From Corynebacterium canis (GTDB lineage: Bacteria > Actinomycetota > Actinomycetes > Mycobacteriales > Mycobacteriaceae), in NCBI RefSeq assembly GCF_030408595.1, contig NZ_CP047080.1, positions 2,981,311 to 3,045,310 on the forward strand: 64,000 bases of DNA, read 5' to 3'. This document shows, piece by piece, positions 35,727-45,441 of this stretch. The notes below the pieces were generated by a model. That model was not told where the DNA came from. It saw only the letters and a list, made by a program, of their open reading frames with translations, and did no database searches. Made by a program: the position numbers and the translations under genes. Position 1 is the stretch's first letter. Each line of letters begins with the position of its first letter.

Positions 35727-35742
35727 TGTTTCACGTGAAACA
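35727..35742. promoter_or_regulatory. parS: parS site, perfect
   Basis: TGTTTCACGTGAAACA, the 16-bp palindrome bound by ParB, directly upstream of the predicted trp promoter. ParB spreading from here could touch the promoter. Confidence 0.95.
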
Positions 35743-35758
35743 TTGACTCGGCTGCGAG

Positions 35759-35787
35759 TTGCCTTTAGCCAAGGTGCGGACTAGGAT
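35759..35787 (+). promoter_or_regulatory. Predicted trp operon promoter
   Basis: TTGCCT (35759-35764) and TAGGAT (35782-35787) with a 17-base spacer. The start point would fall at about 35794-35795, on the A of the trpL ATG, so the leader peptide mRNA would be leaderless or nearly so. Confidence 0.5.
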
Positions 35788-35794
35788 ATGCGAC

Positions 35795-35848
35795 ATGTCG
35801 AACAATCTGACCCGTGGCCGGTCCAACTGGTGGTGGCGCGCTAGCTAG
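35795..35848 (+). CDS. trpL: trp leader peptide
   Basis: 17-codon open frame [17 protein letters not shown] with three consecutive Trp codons (TGG at 35828, 35831 and 35834) and a TAG stop. Ribosome stalling at these codons when charged tRNA-Trp is scarce controls the attenuator that follows. The position ahead of the trp genes and the overlapping hairpins leave little doubt. There is only a weak AGGA upstream, fitting a leaderless start. Confidence 0.93.
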   Translation: MSNNLTRGRSNWWWRAS

Positions 35849-35911
35849 CGAGCCACCGGATTATCGACACATGTAAGGCTCGCAAGCTTCACTTCGAAGC
35901 GCGGGCCTTTT
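35832..35911 (+). promoter_or_regulatory. Ribosome-mediated trp attenuator with terminator
   Basis: Region 1 (GGTGGC within the Trp codons, 35832-35837) can pair with region 2 (GCCACC, 35852-35857). Region 2 (GCGAGCC, 35848-35854) can instead pair with region 3 (GGCTCGC, 35877-35883) as antiterminator. Regions 3 and 4 form the terminator AAGGCTCGC..GCTTC / GAAGC.GCGGGCCTTTT (about 35875-35911). All four elements are perfect or nearly so over their core. Confidence 0.92.
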
Positions 35912-35976
35912 GCGTAGCTCCAGCAGGTTCTTGCCGAGAAGTGAAGATACATCACTTTGAAAGGCAAACCCGCACA

Positions 35977-37308
35977 ATGAGCACCCCTGAGGTCCAATAC
36001 CGCGACACCCTCATCGACGCCTATTTCGGCGAGTTCGGCGGCCAATACGTCCCCGAAATGTTGTACCCAGTCCTCGACGAGCTCGAGCGCGCCTATGTGG
36101 ATGCTTTGGAGGACCCCACATTCGCCGAAGAACTCCATTCCCTTTATGTGAACTACCTTGGCCGCCCGACCCCGATCACGGAATGCGCCAATTTGCCACT
36201 GCAAGGCAAAGGTAAAGGGAAGGCCCGGATTTTCCTAAAGCGTGAAGATCTCGTCCACGGCGGCGCACACAAAGGAAACCAAGTCATCGCGCAGGCGCTG
36301 CTAGCCAAACGCCTAGGCAAGACGCGGTTGATCGCCGAGACCGGCGCCGGCCAGCATGGTACTGCCACCGCGATGGTCGCCGCGTTGTTCGGCATGAAGT
36401 GCACTATCTACATGGGAGCACGCGACGTCGCAAGGCAACAGCCAAACGTGTACCGCATGCGCCTCATGGGTGCCGAGGTAGTTCCGGTGACGGAGGGGGA
36501 GGGCAATGGCCTGGAAAACGCCATCGACGTCGCGCTGATGGACTGGGTCGAGTCCTACCATGACACACACTATTTGCTCGGCACCGCGGCGGGCCCGCAC
36601 CCGTTCCCGAAGCTGGTCAAGGAGTTCCAGGCCGTGATTTCACGTGAATCGCGGGAGCAGATGCTGGAGCGTACCGGCGCGCTGCCGGATGTGGTGGTCG
36701 CGGCGGTGGGCGGCGGCTCGAACGCCATCGGCGCATTTGCGGATTACCTCACGGACAAGGAGGGTAACCAAGACGTGCGCCTCATCGGCGTCGAACCCGC
36801 CGGCGAGGGCTTGGATTCCGGCAAGCACGGTGCGCCCCTGTGTCGCGGTCGGGTAGGCGTGCTGCATGGTTCCCGCTCGTACGTGATGCTGGGGGAGGAC
36901 GATAGCGTGCTGCACTCCCACTCGGTGTCGGCGGGCCTGGATTACCCGGGCGTCGGGCCGGAGCACGCATACCTGCTGGAATCGGGCCGCGCCGAGTACG
37001 TCGGCGTAACCGACGCGGAGGCGCTACAGGCCTTCCGCATGCTGTCCCGCTACGAGGGCATTATCCCGGCCTTGGAGTCCAGCCACGCATTGGCTTACGC
37101 GCTGAAGCTGGCCGAAAACGCGGAAGAAACCGGGGAGGAGATCAATATCCTGGTCAACCTTTCCGGCCGCGGTGATAAGGACATTAATTACGTCCGCCTG
37201 CTGCTCGGCGACCTCGCGGGCCAGGACCCCACGGAGCACCCGGTGGGCTCGTTGAACGTGGCCGCCGCCATCGCCGAGCTGTCCGGCGAGATTGTGGAGG
37301 GCGAATGA
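35977..37308 (+). CDS. trpB: Tryptophan synthase beta chain, first copy (divergent paralogue)
   Basis: 443 residues. TrpB condenses indole and L-serine using PLP. The PLP lysine is K99 in HGGAHKGNQ, but the following Thr found in nearly all TrpB proteins (HKTN) is Gly. Catalytic Glu in AETGAGQHG, phosphate loop GGGSNAIG and SGRGDKD are kept. An extra C-terminal stretch of about 25 residues follows the normal end. The ATG at 35977 is chosen over an in-frame GTG at 35941; GAAAGG lies upstream. It is the first structural gene after the attenuator and is followed by trpE with an ATGA overlap. A second trpB lies before trpA. Confidence 0.93.
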   Translation: MSTPEVQYRDTLIDAYFGEFGGQYVPEMLYPVLDELERAYVDALEDPTFAEELHSLYVNYLGRPTPITECANLPLQGKGKGKARIFLKREDLVHGGAHKGNQVIAQALLAKRLGKTRLIAETGAGQHGTATAMVAALFGMKCTIYMGARDVARQQPNVYRMRLMGAEVVPVTEGEGNGLENAIDVALMDWVESYHDTHYLLGTAAGPHPFPKLVKEFQAVISRESREQMLERTGALPDVVVAAVGGGSNAIGAFADYLTDKEGNQDVRLIGVEPAGEGLDSGKHGAPLCRGRVGVLHGSRSYVMLGEDDSVLHSHSVSAGLDYPGVGPEHAYLLESGRAEYVGVTDAEALQAFRMLSRYEGIIPALESSHALAYALKLAENAEETGEEINILVNLSGRGDKDINYVRLLLGDLAGQDPTEHPVGSLNVAAAIAELSGEIVEGE

Positions 37309-38795
37309 TCCCGAGGTTATTGTCGCGGCCTGTCCGCTACCATGAGGACGCCTCCGCGTTGTTTCAGCACCTTGATAACGCCGGCGATGACGTCGTGCTG
37401 CTGGAAAGCGCCGATATCGCCTCCAAAAAGGGCCTGACCTCCATCGCCGTGCTGAAGGCCAGCGCGCGTGTCACGTGCAACGGTCAGCGCGTCACGGTGA
37501 CCCCGCTTACGCCGTCGGGGGAGTTGATAGCCCGCCGCGTGCACGAGCAATTGGGCCCTGACCTGGTATTTCCGCCGTCGCAGGAGCTTGATGAGCGGCA
37601 GCGCCTCACCGCGCTCAGCAGCATCGAGGTGCTGCGGCGGTTGCAGCTAGACCCGGGCTATGAGATCGCTGGTTGGCCGTTCCTAGCGGGCGGTTTCGCC
37701 TTCGATTACCTGGCCACCTTCGAGTCGCTGCCCGAGGTGGCGGATTCGGTGAATGCGTACCCGGATTACGAGTTCCTGGTTGCGGAGGTGTTGCTCACCA
37801 TCGATCATCAGCAACAGACCGCCGAGCTGCAGGCGCTGTCCTTGGACCCCGACTGCGACCTTGCGGAAATGCTGGCCTCCCTCGCCTCGCTTATCGACGC
37901 CGCGCCTGCCGCACCTGCGCCTCCCACCCCCGCCGCCGAAACCATGACAGCGGTGGCCGATATCTCGGATGCAGAATTCCGAGAGCAGGTGGTGGACCTG
38001 CAGGAGCATATCTACCGCGGCGATATCTATCAGGTGGTGCCCGCGCGTACCTTTACCATCGCCTGCCCGGACGCCTTCGCCGCATACCGGGTGCTGCGCG
38101 CTACGAACCCGAGCCCGTACATGTTTTACGTGCGCACCGGCGGCTCGGAGCTTTTCGGTGCTTCGCCGGAATCCAACCTAAAGTTTACGGCCAGCACTCG
38201 TCAGGTAGAGCTGTACCCGATCGCCGGCACGCAACCACGGGGTGCCACGGATGAATTGGATATCCGCAACGAATTGGAGCTGCGCACGGATGCCAAGGAA
38301 ATCTCGGAGCACACCATGCTGGTGGATCTGGCCCGCAATGACCTCGCCCGGGTCGCCGTGCCGGGCACCCGCAAGGTTGCCGAGCTGATGAAGGTGGACC
38401 GGTACTCCCGTGTCATGCACCTAGTGAGCCGGGTGACCGCCACCTTGGATCCGGAATTGGATGCATTGGATGCTTATCGAGCCTGCATGAATATGGGTAC
38501 ACTCACTGGCGCGCCGAAGTTGCGAGCTACGGAGCTATTGCGCGGCGTCGAAAAGCATCGGCGGGGGTCCTATGGCGGCGCGGTTGGGTATTTGCGCGGC
38601 GGGGGAGACATGGACACGTGCATTGTGATTCGCTCGGCGTTTGTGGCTGATGGCTACGCTGCGGTGCAAGCCGGGGCGGGAATCGTGCGCAATTCGGACC
38701 CGCAATCGGAAGCCGACGAAACCTTGAACAAAGCCTATGCCGTGTTGGACGCCATCGCCGCTTCCGCCGGCGCACACCTGGAGGTGCAACGGTGA
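37305..38795 (+). CDS. trpE: Anthranilate synthase component I
   Basis: 496 residues. With TrpG it converts chorismate and glutamine to anthranilate, the first step of the pathway. The N-terminal LLES motif ([12 protein letters not shown], about residues 31-42) binds feedback tryptophan. The chorismate site shows [52 protein letters not shown] and GGAVGYL. Start ATG overlaps the upstream trpB stop, and its own TGA overlaps the trpG start. Confidence 0.97.
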   Translation: MIPRLLSRPVRYHEDASALFQHLDNAGDDVVLLESADIASKKGLTSIAVLKASARVTCNGQRVTVTPLTPSGELIARRVHEQLGPDLVFPPSQELDERQRLTALSSIEVLRRLQLDPGYEIAGWPFLAGGFAFDYLATFESLPEVADSVNAYPDYEFLVAEVLLTIDHQQQTAELQALSLDPDCDLAEMLASLASLIDAAPAAPAPPTPAAETMTAVADISDAEFREQVVDLQEHIYRGDIYQVVPARTFTIACPDAFAAYRVLRATNPSPYMFYVRTGGSELFGASPESNLKFTASTRQVELYPIAGTQPRGATDELDIRNELELRTDAKEISEHTMLVDLARNDLARVAVPGTRKVAELMKVDRYSRVMHLVSRVTATLDPELDALDAYRACMNMGTLTGAPKLRATELLRGVEKHRRGSYGGAVGYLRGGGDMDTCIVIRSAFVADGYAAVQAGAGIVRNSDPQSEADETLNKAYAVLDAIAASAGAHLEVQR

Positions 38796-39361
38796 AAATC
38801 GTGCTCATTGATAACAGGGATTCCTTTGTATATAACCTTATGGACGCGTTCGCCGGGCACGAATGCACGGTGTTCCGCAATACCGTCGCCGTGGCGGAAG
38901 TCCTCGCAGCGGAGCCGGACGTTGTTTGCCTTTCGCCCGGGCCGGGGCATCCACGTGAAGCCGGCAACCTGATGGAGATCGTGGACGCCACGTACGGTAG
39001 GGTGCCGCTGCTGGGGATCTGCCTCGGGTTCCAAGCCATTCTGGAGCACCTGGGTGAGAAGGTGGTGCCGTGCGGGCCGATGCACGGTGTGGCGGATTCG
39101 ATGAAGCTCACGCCGGAGGGTTACGAGTTTTTCGGAGGGGAAACCAAGGTGGCTCGATACCACTCGCTGGGTTCCGTTTCCGTGACGCAAAGGCTCCGCA
39201 CGTTGGGCACCTGCTCCTCGGAGATCGGGGACGTGATCATGGCCGCGTATTCGCCCGAAGATAGGGTGCTCGGCCTGCAATTCCACCCCGAATCAATCCT
39301 CAGCCCGACCGGGCCGCACATTTTGGAAAACGCACTGACACGCTTAGGAGTACGCTCATGA
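38792..39361 (+). CDS. trpG: Anthranilate synthase component II (glutamine amidotransferase)
   Basis: 189-residue class I amidotransferase that supplies ammonia to TrpE. The nucleophile is C77 in GICLGFQAI, and the catalytic His/Glu pair is in QFHPESIL. The oxyanion strand SPGPGHP is present. The start is GTG at 38792, overlapping the trpE stop as GTGA. Length is usual for an unfused TrpG. Confidence 0.96.
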   Translation: MKIVLIDNRDSFVYNLMDAFAGHECTVFRNTVAVAEVLAAEPDVVCLSPGPGHPREAGNLMEIVDATYGRVPLLGICLGFQAILEHLGEKVVPCGPMHGVADSMKLTPEGYEFFGGETKVARYHSLGSVSVTQRLRTLGTCSSEIGDVIMAAYSPEDRVLGLQFHPESILSPTGPHILENALTRLGVRS

Positions 39362-40374
39362 CAAAACCGCTTGATCTGCTGCGCGCCTACCTGGATAATC
39401 CCGCGCCCACGGTGGAAGAGGCGCGGGCGGTGTTTACCCCGCTGACTATCGGCACCTATGAGGATGTGCATATCGCCGCGTTGCTGGCGACGATCCGCGC
39501 GCGCGGCGAGACGGTTGCCGATATCGCGGGCGCGGCGCAGGCCTTCCTGACCGCCGCGCGGCCGTTCCCCATCACCGGGGAAGGGGTGCTGGACACCGCT
39601 GGCACGGGCGGCGATAATGCCAACACCATCAATATTTCCACCGGTGCCTCATTGGTTACCGCAGCTTGCGGCAGCATGGTGATCAAACACGGCAACCGTT
39701 CGGTGAGCTCAAAGTCGGGTTCGGCGGACGTGCTGGAGGCGCTGAATATTCCGCTGGACCTTGACGTCAAACGCGCCGAACGGCAAGCCCGGGAAGCGAA
39801 CTTTACCTTCCTTTTTGCGCCGGCCTATCACCCCGCGATCGCGCTGGTAATGCCGGTGCGCAAGGCCCTTAAGGTGCCCACGCTGTTTAATATTCTCGGT
39901 CCGCTGCTCAGCCCCGCACGGCCGAAGCTGCAGATTATGGGCGTGAATAAGCCGTCGCTGGGCGAGCCGGTGATTCAGGTGATGAAGGAGCTTGGCCGCG
40001 ATCGCGCGCTGTTGGTCCACGGTTCGGGCACCGACGAATTCGCAGTGCATGGCCCCACCGAAGTTTGGGAGTTGCGCGACGGGGAAATTACGCATTACAC
40101 GGTGACGCCCGCAGACCTCGGCGTGGCCGAACACAAGTTAAAGGATCTGGCTGGCGGGGATGGTGCGGAGAACGCGCAGCACCTCCGCAACGTGTTCGCA
40201 CGGCAAGGCTCGCTTGCTCACTTGGACGCCATTTCCGCCAATGCGGGGGCGATGCTGTACCTGCACGGGCGCGTGGATACGCTTGCCGAGGGCACGAACT
40301 TGGCCAAACAGCAAATCCTCGACGGCGCGGTGCACGAGTGGCTGCAGAAGCATGAGGAGGCCAATTATGGCTGA
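39358..40374 (+). CDS. trpD: Anthranilate phosphoribosyltransferase
   Basis: 338 residues. It transfers phosphoribose from PRPP to anthranilate. The glycine motif DTAGTGGDNANTINIST, KHGNRSVSSKSGSADVLEAL, and RKALKVPTLFNILGPLLSPARP mark the PRPP and anthranilate sites. ATG overlaps the trpG stop by 4 bases; its own end overlaps trpCF by 8 bases. Confidence 0.97.
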   Translation: MTKPLDLLRAYLDNPAPTVEEARAVFTPLTIGTYEDVHIAALLATIRARGETVADIAGAAQAFLTAARPFPITGEGVLDTAGTGGDNANTINISTGASLVTAACGSMVIKHGNRSVSSKSGSADVLEALNIPLDLDVKRAERQAREANFTFLFAPAYHPAIALVMPVRKALKVPTLFNILGPLLSPARPKLQIMGVNKPSLGEPVIQVMKELGRDRALLVHGSGTDEFAVHGPTEVWELRDGEITHYTVTPADLGVAEHKLKDLAGGDGAENAQHLRNVFARQGSLAHLDAISANAGAMLYLHGRVDTLAEGTNLAKQQILDGAVHEWLQKHEEANYG

Positions 40375-41749
40375 AATTCCGACGATTCTTCAGGGCATCG
40401 TTGAAAATCGGCGCTCACACGTCCCCAGAATCGCCGAACGCATCGATGGGACGTTTACCCCTAAGCCTTCCGTTAGAAGCCTTTATAGCGCATTACACGG
40501 CGCCAATAAATTTGTGATGGAGTGTAAATCCGCGTCTCCGTCCTTGGGATTGATCCGCGCTGACTACCATCCCGGCGACATTGCGCGCGTGTATTCCCGC
40601 TACGCCGCCGCGATTTCCGTGCTTTGCGAGCCGGATCGCTTCGGCGGCGACTACGACCACTTGGCCACCGTGGCGGCGAGCACGCACCTTCCGGTGTTGT
40701 GCAAGGACTTTATTATCGCGCCGGAGCAGGTTCACGCCGCCCGGCTATTCGGTGCGGACGCGATCCTGCTGATGCTGTCTATTTTGTCGGACGAGGAATA
40801 CCGCGAACTTGCGGCCTTAGCGGGGGAGTACAACCTAGACATCCTTACGGAGGTCATCGACGAGTCGGAGATGGAACGCGCGACGCATTTGGGCGCGCAG
40901 ATCATCGGCATCAATCACCGCAATTTGCACGACCTGTCCATCGACCTATCCCGTTCGGCGTTGTTAGCACCGCTCGCCCCGCCCAACACGGTTGTGATCG
41001 CCGAGTCTGGCATCCGAGATCACTCGACGGTGCGCGCGATCTCCAAGCATGTTAATGGGTTTCTTGTGGGCTCGCAGCTTACCGGCCAGCCAGATATCGA
41101 CCGCGCCTGCCGTTCGCTCGTGTTCGGCGACAACAAGGTTTGCGGCTTAACCACGCCCCGCGCCGCGCAACTCGCCCGCGCACACGGCGCTGTTTACGGT
41201 GGCCTGATCTTCGAAGCTGAGTCTCCGCGCAATGTTTCACGTGAAACATCCCAAGAAATCATGGCGGCCGAGCCCGCGCTTACATACGTAGCGGTCACCC
41301 GCCGCACACGGGGCTTCGAGGAGCTAGATATCCCAGGCATCGAAGCCATTCAGGTCCATGCGCCACTCCAGCCGACCCTCGCCGAGGAGCTTTCGCTTAT
41401 CGACGCCGCGCGAACCGCGCATCCCGGCAAACAAATCTGGCGCGCGATTTCCATGACCCACCCCGATGGGCCCGAGTTCGCGGCTCAGCTCGTCGATCAC
41501 GTGGACATGCTCGTGCTCGATGCTCAGGAGGGTGGCAGCGGTACCAGCTTCGATTGGTCCACCATCCCAGATCACATCCGCGAACGCAGCCTGCTCGCGG
41601 GCGGGATCGGTCCGAGTAACGCCGCCGAAGCCCTCGCCGTCGGATGCATAGGTCTGGATCTTAACTCCGGTGTGGAGTACGCACACAGCAACGAAAAGGA
41701 CGCCACGAAGGTGGCCGCCGTATTCTCAACTATCCGAAAAGACAGGTAA
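40367..41749 (+). CDS. trpCF: Fused indole-3-glycerol phosphate synthase / phosphoribosylanthranilate isomerase
   Basis: 460-residue two-domain barrel enzyme for two consecutive steps. The TrpC half (about 1-255) has FVMECKSASPSLG, VLCKDFIIAPEQ, ILTEVIDESEME, GINHRNL and VIAESGI. The TrpF half (about 256-460) has KVCGLTTPR, GGLIFEAESPRNVS and ALLAGGIGPSNAAEAL-type motifs. The Lys and Glu residues of TrpC and the Cys/Asp of TrpF are in place. ATG 40367 overlaps trpD. A perfect parS site is embedded in the TrpF half, encoding NVSRETS after the conserved SPR. Confidence 0.96.
   Translation: MAEIPTILQGIVENRRSHVPRIAERIDGTFTPKPSVRSLYSALHGANKFVMECKSASPSLGLIRADYHPGDIARVYSRYAAAISVLCEPDRFGGDYDHLATVAASTHLPVLCKDFIIAPEQVHAARLFGADAILLMLSILSDEEYRELAALAGEYNLDILTEVIDESEMERATHLGAQIIGINHRNLHDLSIDLSRSALLAPLAPPNTVVIAESGIRDHSTVRAISKHVNGFLVGSQLTGQPDIDRACRSLVFGDNKVCGLTTPRAAQLARAHGAVYGGLIFEAESPRNVSRETSQEIMAAEPALTYVAVTRRTRGFEELDIPGIEAIQVHAPLQPTLAEELSLIDAARTAHPGKQIWRAISMTHPDGPEFAAQLVDHVDMLVLDAQEGGSGTSFDWSTIPDHIRERSLLAGGIGPSNAAEALAVGCIGLDLNSGVEYAHSNEKDATKVAAVFSTIRKDR
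41233..41248. promoter_or_regulatory. parS: parS site, perfect, inside trpCF
   Basis: TGTTTCACGTGAAACA within the coding sequence; codons GTT-TCA-CGT-GAA-ACA read V-S-R-E-T after the conserved SPRN. ParB nucleation here would load the protein inside a transcribed operon. Confidence 0.95.
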
Positions 41750-41755
41750 TCCACC

Positions 41756-42957
<1,202 letters not shown>

Positions 42958-42961
<4 letters not shown>

Positions 42962-43767
42962 GCACACGTTACGCGGCGATGTTTGATCGGCTGGGGGAGG
43001 AGGGCGCGTTCGTTCCCTTCTTTATGTTGGGTGATCCGAACCCCGAGATGAGCTTTGAGATCATCCGCGCTGCTGTCGAGGGCGGCGCCGATGCGCTGGA
43101 GCTTGGCATACCATTCTCCGACCCGGTCGCGGACGGCCCGACAATCCAACTCGCTCATATCCGCGCACTGGAGGCCCACGTAGACGTTGACACCGCGCTT
43201 GCCATCGTGCGCAGGATCCGCGACACTTGGCCAGATCTTTCTATCGGTTTGCTGATCTACGGCAATGTCGCCTTTGCACGTGGAACCGAACGGTTCTATG
43301 CGGACGTCGCCGCTTCGGGTGCCGATTCCGTGCTATTGCCCGATATCCCGGTCCGTGAGGGACGCCCCTTCGCGCAAGCGGCGATCGCGGCGGGAATCGA
43401 CCCGATCTTTATCGCACCTCCCCATGCCGCGCCCGATACGCTCGTTGGTGTTGCGGAGAATTCACGTGGTTACACCTACGCGGTCTCCCGAGTCGGCGTC
43501 ACCGGCTCGGAGTGGGAGTCTTCCACCGACGGCCTGGCCAACTTGGTCAAACACCTGAAAAGCTTTGGTGGGCCGCCCGCGCTGCTCGGCTTCGGCATCT
43601 CTACGCCCGAGCATGTGGCGAACGCGATCCGCGCGGGCGCGGCGGGGGCGATCTGCGGATCGGCCATTTCAAAGCTGATTGAACAGCACACAGGCCAAGA
43701 GCTGATCGATGCGGTTCGCGAGTTTGTCGCAGCAATGAAGGCCGCAACAAAGCCTACAGAACCCTAA
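42958..43767 (+). CDS. trpA: Tryptophan synthase alpha chain
   Basis: 269 residues. It cleaves indole-3-glycerol phosphate to indole, which is channelled to TrpB. The signature [13 protein letters not shown], the catalytic Asp in [23 protein letters not shown], and [17 protein letters not shown] phosphate loops are all present. It is the last gene of the operon; a terminator combined with a parS site follows within 13 bases. Confidence 0.96.
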
Positions 43768-43779
43768 CGGCAAACCATC

Positions 43780-43813
43780 AAGTGGCAGTGTTTCACGTGA
43801 AACATTGCCACTT
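43780..43813 (+). terminator. trp operon terminator built around a parS site
   Basis: A 34-base near-perfect palindrome: AAGTGGCA-G-TGTTTCAC / GTGAAACA-T-TGCCACTT, then TTCTT. The single G/T pair is a wobble in RNA. The inner 16 bases (43789-43804) are exactly the parS consensus, so one sequence serves as DNA site and RNA hairpin. Confidence 0.85.
43789..43804. promoter_or_regulatory. parS: parS site, perfect, in trpA terminator
   Basis: TGTTTCACGTGAAACA, 22 bases after the trpA stop and centred in the terminator palindrome. Confidence 0.95.
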
Positions 43814-43836
43814 TTCTTGTATCTGTCTCTCAATAA

Positions 43837-43852
43837 TGTTTCACGTGAAACC
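43837..43852. promoter_or_regulatory. parS: parS site, one mismatch
   Basis: TGTTTCACGTGAAACC; only the last base differs from consensus. It is 32 bases from the preceding parS, a tandem pair that may help ParB nucleate. Confidence 0.85.
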
Positions 43853-44040
43853 AGCAAGTTGGGGTCGGCCGGTGGTCGCATTTAAGCAATAATCGGTAAC
43901 AAATGACATTCCGCCCCGCTCACGGCCCCGCGCTCGTGGGGTAGCTAAGCATAGGCCTAATTACGTCACAGTGACGAAAATAGATCTTGTAGATATCAAA
44001 GGGCGGGGGCGACGAAATTGGGATGTGCGATACTTTATCC

Positions 44041-44406
44041 ATGACTTGCTCACGTCGCCTATTTTTAGTTGCTTCTGCAACAACCTTCGCCGGTGCGATC
44101 CTAGCAGCCTGTGGTAGCACCAGCGCGAAAATCAATGCCTCGGATGTTCCGGTAGGGAAAGCTGTAATCGTTGAAGGTTTTATCATCGCCCAACCGTCCA
44201 AGGGAACGTACAAAGCGTACTCCGCCAGCTGCCCGCACCAGGGCACAAAGATCGACATCACCAATGATGACGGGACAGTAGAATGCCCCAACCACCATTC
44301 GAAATTCTCGATAGAGGATGGGGCAGTGTTGACCGGACCTTCGCGCTCGGGGCTTATGCCAGCCAAGCTTTCCGCTGAAGGCAAAGAATTGACGGCCGAG
44401 CTTTAG
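44041..44406 (+). CDS. Rieske [2Fe-2S] lipoprotein
   Basis: 121 residues from ATG 44041 (an ATG at 44023 would add six residues). A twin-arginine-like signal (SRRLFLVASATTFAGA) ends in the lipobox LAAC with Cys24 as lipidation site, so the protein is probably exported folded and anchored outside the membrane. The cluster ligands are C64-P-H66 and C82-P-N-H85. Small Rieske proteins of this kind pass electrons; the partner is not indicated. The gene overlaps the convergent flavin reductase gene by 4 bases. Confidence 0.87.
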   Translation: MTCSRRLFLVASATTFAGAILAACGSTSAKINASDVPVGKAVIVEGFIIAQPSKGTYKAYSASCPHQGTKIDITNDDGTVECPNHHSKFSIEDGAVLTGPSRSGLMPAKLSAEGKELTAEL

Positions 44407-45416
44407 CGCTGATCGCGTACGCCTTGGGCGTAGCTCGGGGGAGGAGTGACACCGGCGCGCATCGGCCAGGAGGCGTCCCACAATGCAGCACGGCCGATAA
44501 GCGCGGCGTCGATACCCTCACGCAGCATGCGTTCACCCTGCGCGGGGTTGAGAATGCCGCCCACGGAGGCTACCGGCAGCACTTTGCCGATGCGCGAGGC
44601 GAAACCGGGGAACTCGCCTTCGATGGCGTCCCAGGACTTGAAGGGGGTGAGGCCGCCGCCGGAGACGTCGATAAGCGAGACGCCGCAATCCCGCAATTGC
44701 TTCGCCAGCTCCACGGTATCTTCGATCTGCAAGCCGCCCTCGCAAAAGTCGGAGGCGGAAACGCGGACGAGCACGGGGACATCGACGGCCGCTTTGACTG
44801 CGGTGCACACCTCGCGCAGCAACAACGAGCGTTCGCCGTAGCGATCCTCACGTGTATTGGTCAACGGCGACACAAAGGAATGCAGGAGGTAACCGTGCGC
44901 GGCGTGGATCTCCACGGCGTCGAAACCCGCCGTCACAGCGCGAACCGCCGCCGCGGCGAACAATGCCGGAATTTCCGCGATCTCTTCAGTGGTCAAGGCG
45001 CGGGGCGCGGGGAAGTTTGCAAACGGTTCAGTGCCGGGCGAAACCCTATCCCAGCCGGGGATCGGACCCTTCTTTTCGCTTTGCACGGCGGGGTACACGC
45101 CAGCCTTGCGGCCCGCATGCGCGAGCTGCACGGCACACTTCGCGCCCATCTTGTGGATAAAGGCGGTGATCGGTTGCCACGCTGCGGCCTGTTCGTCGTT
45201 CCAAAGGCCGACGTCGTTGGGGGAAATGCGGCCGTCCGGAGTGACGGCGGTGGATTCAATGATCAGCAGCCCGAAACCGCCGGCGGCGCGTGCGCCGTAA
45301 TGCACAAGGTGCCAGTCGTTGGGGATACCGTCCTCAGCTTGGTACTGGCACATGGGTGGCAGCCACATTCGATTTCGGATTACAAGACCATCTAACTCGA
45401 TTGGTTCATTTAGCAT
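44403..45416 (-). CDS. NADH:flavin oxidoreductase, old yellow enzyme (YqjM-like)
   Basis: 337-residue FMN barrel. Features of the YqjM/OYE class are NRMWLPPMCQYQAEDG with the regulatory Cys, QLAHAGRKA, EIHAAHGYLLHSFVSPLTNTR with the HxxH pair, RVSASDF and GRAALWDASWP. It reduces activated C=C bonds with NAD(P)H. ATG 45416 is chosen because homology begins at MLNEPIEL and the length matches YqjM; a GGAGGT lies immediately before it, closer than usual. It is divergent from the SBF transporter with 25 bases between. Confidence 0.9.
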   Translation of the reverse strand: MLNEPIELDGLVIRNRMWLPPMCQYQAEDGIPNDWHLVHYGARAAGGFGLLIIESTAVTPDGRISPNDVGLWNDEQAAAWQPITAFIHKMGAKCAVQLAHAGRKAGVYPAVQSEKKGPIPGWDRVSPGTEPFANFPAPRALTTEEIAEIPALFAAAAVRAVTAGFDAVEIHAAHGYLLHSFVSPLTNTREDRYGERSLLLREVCTAVKAAVDVPVLVRVSASDFCEGGLQIEDTVELAKQLRDCGVSLIDVSGGGLTPFKSWDAIEGEFPGFASRIGKVLPVASVGGILNPAQGERMLREGIDAALIGRAALWDASWPMRAGVTPPPSYAQGVRDQR

Positions 45417-45441
45417 ACCTCCATAGTAGTAACGTAGCGTT

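Noticed and set aside
36635..36650. parS-like TTTCACGTGAA in the first trpB
   Set aside because: Only the inner core matches; about five of sixteen positions differ, too many compared with the other sites.
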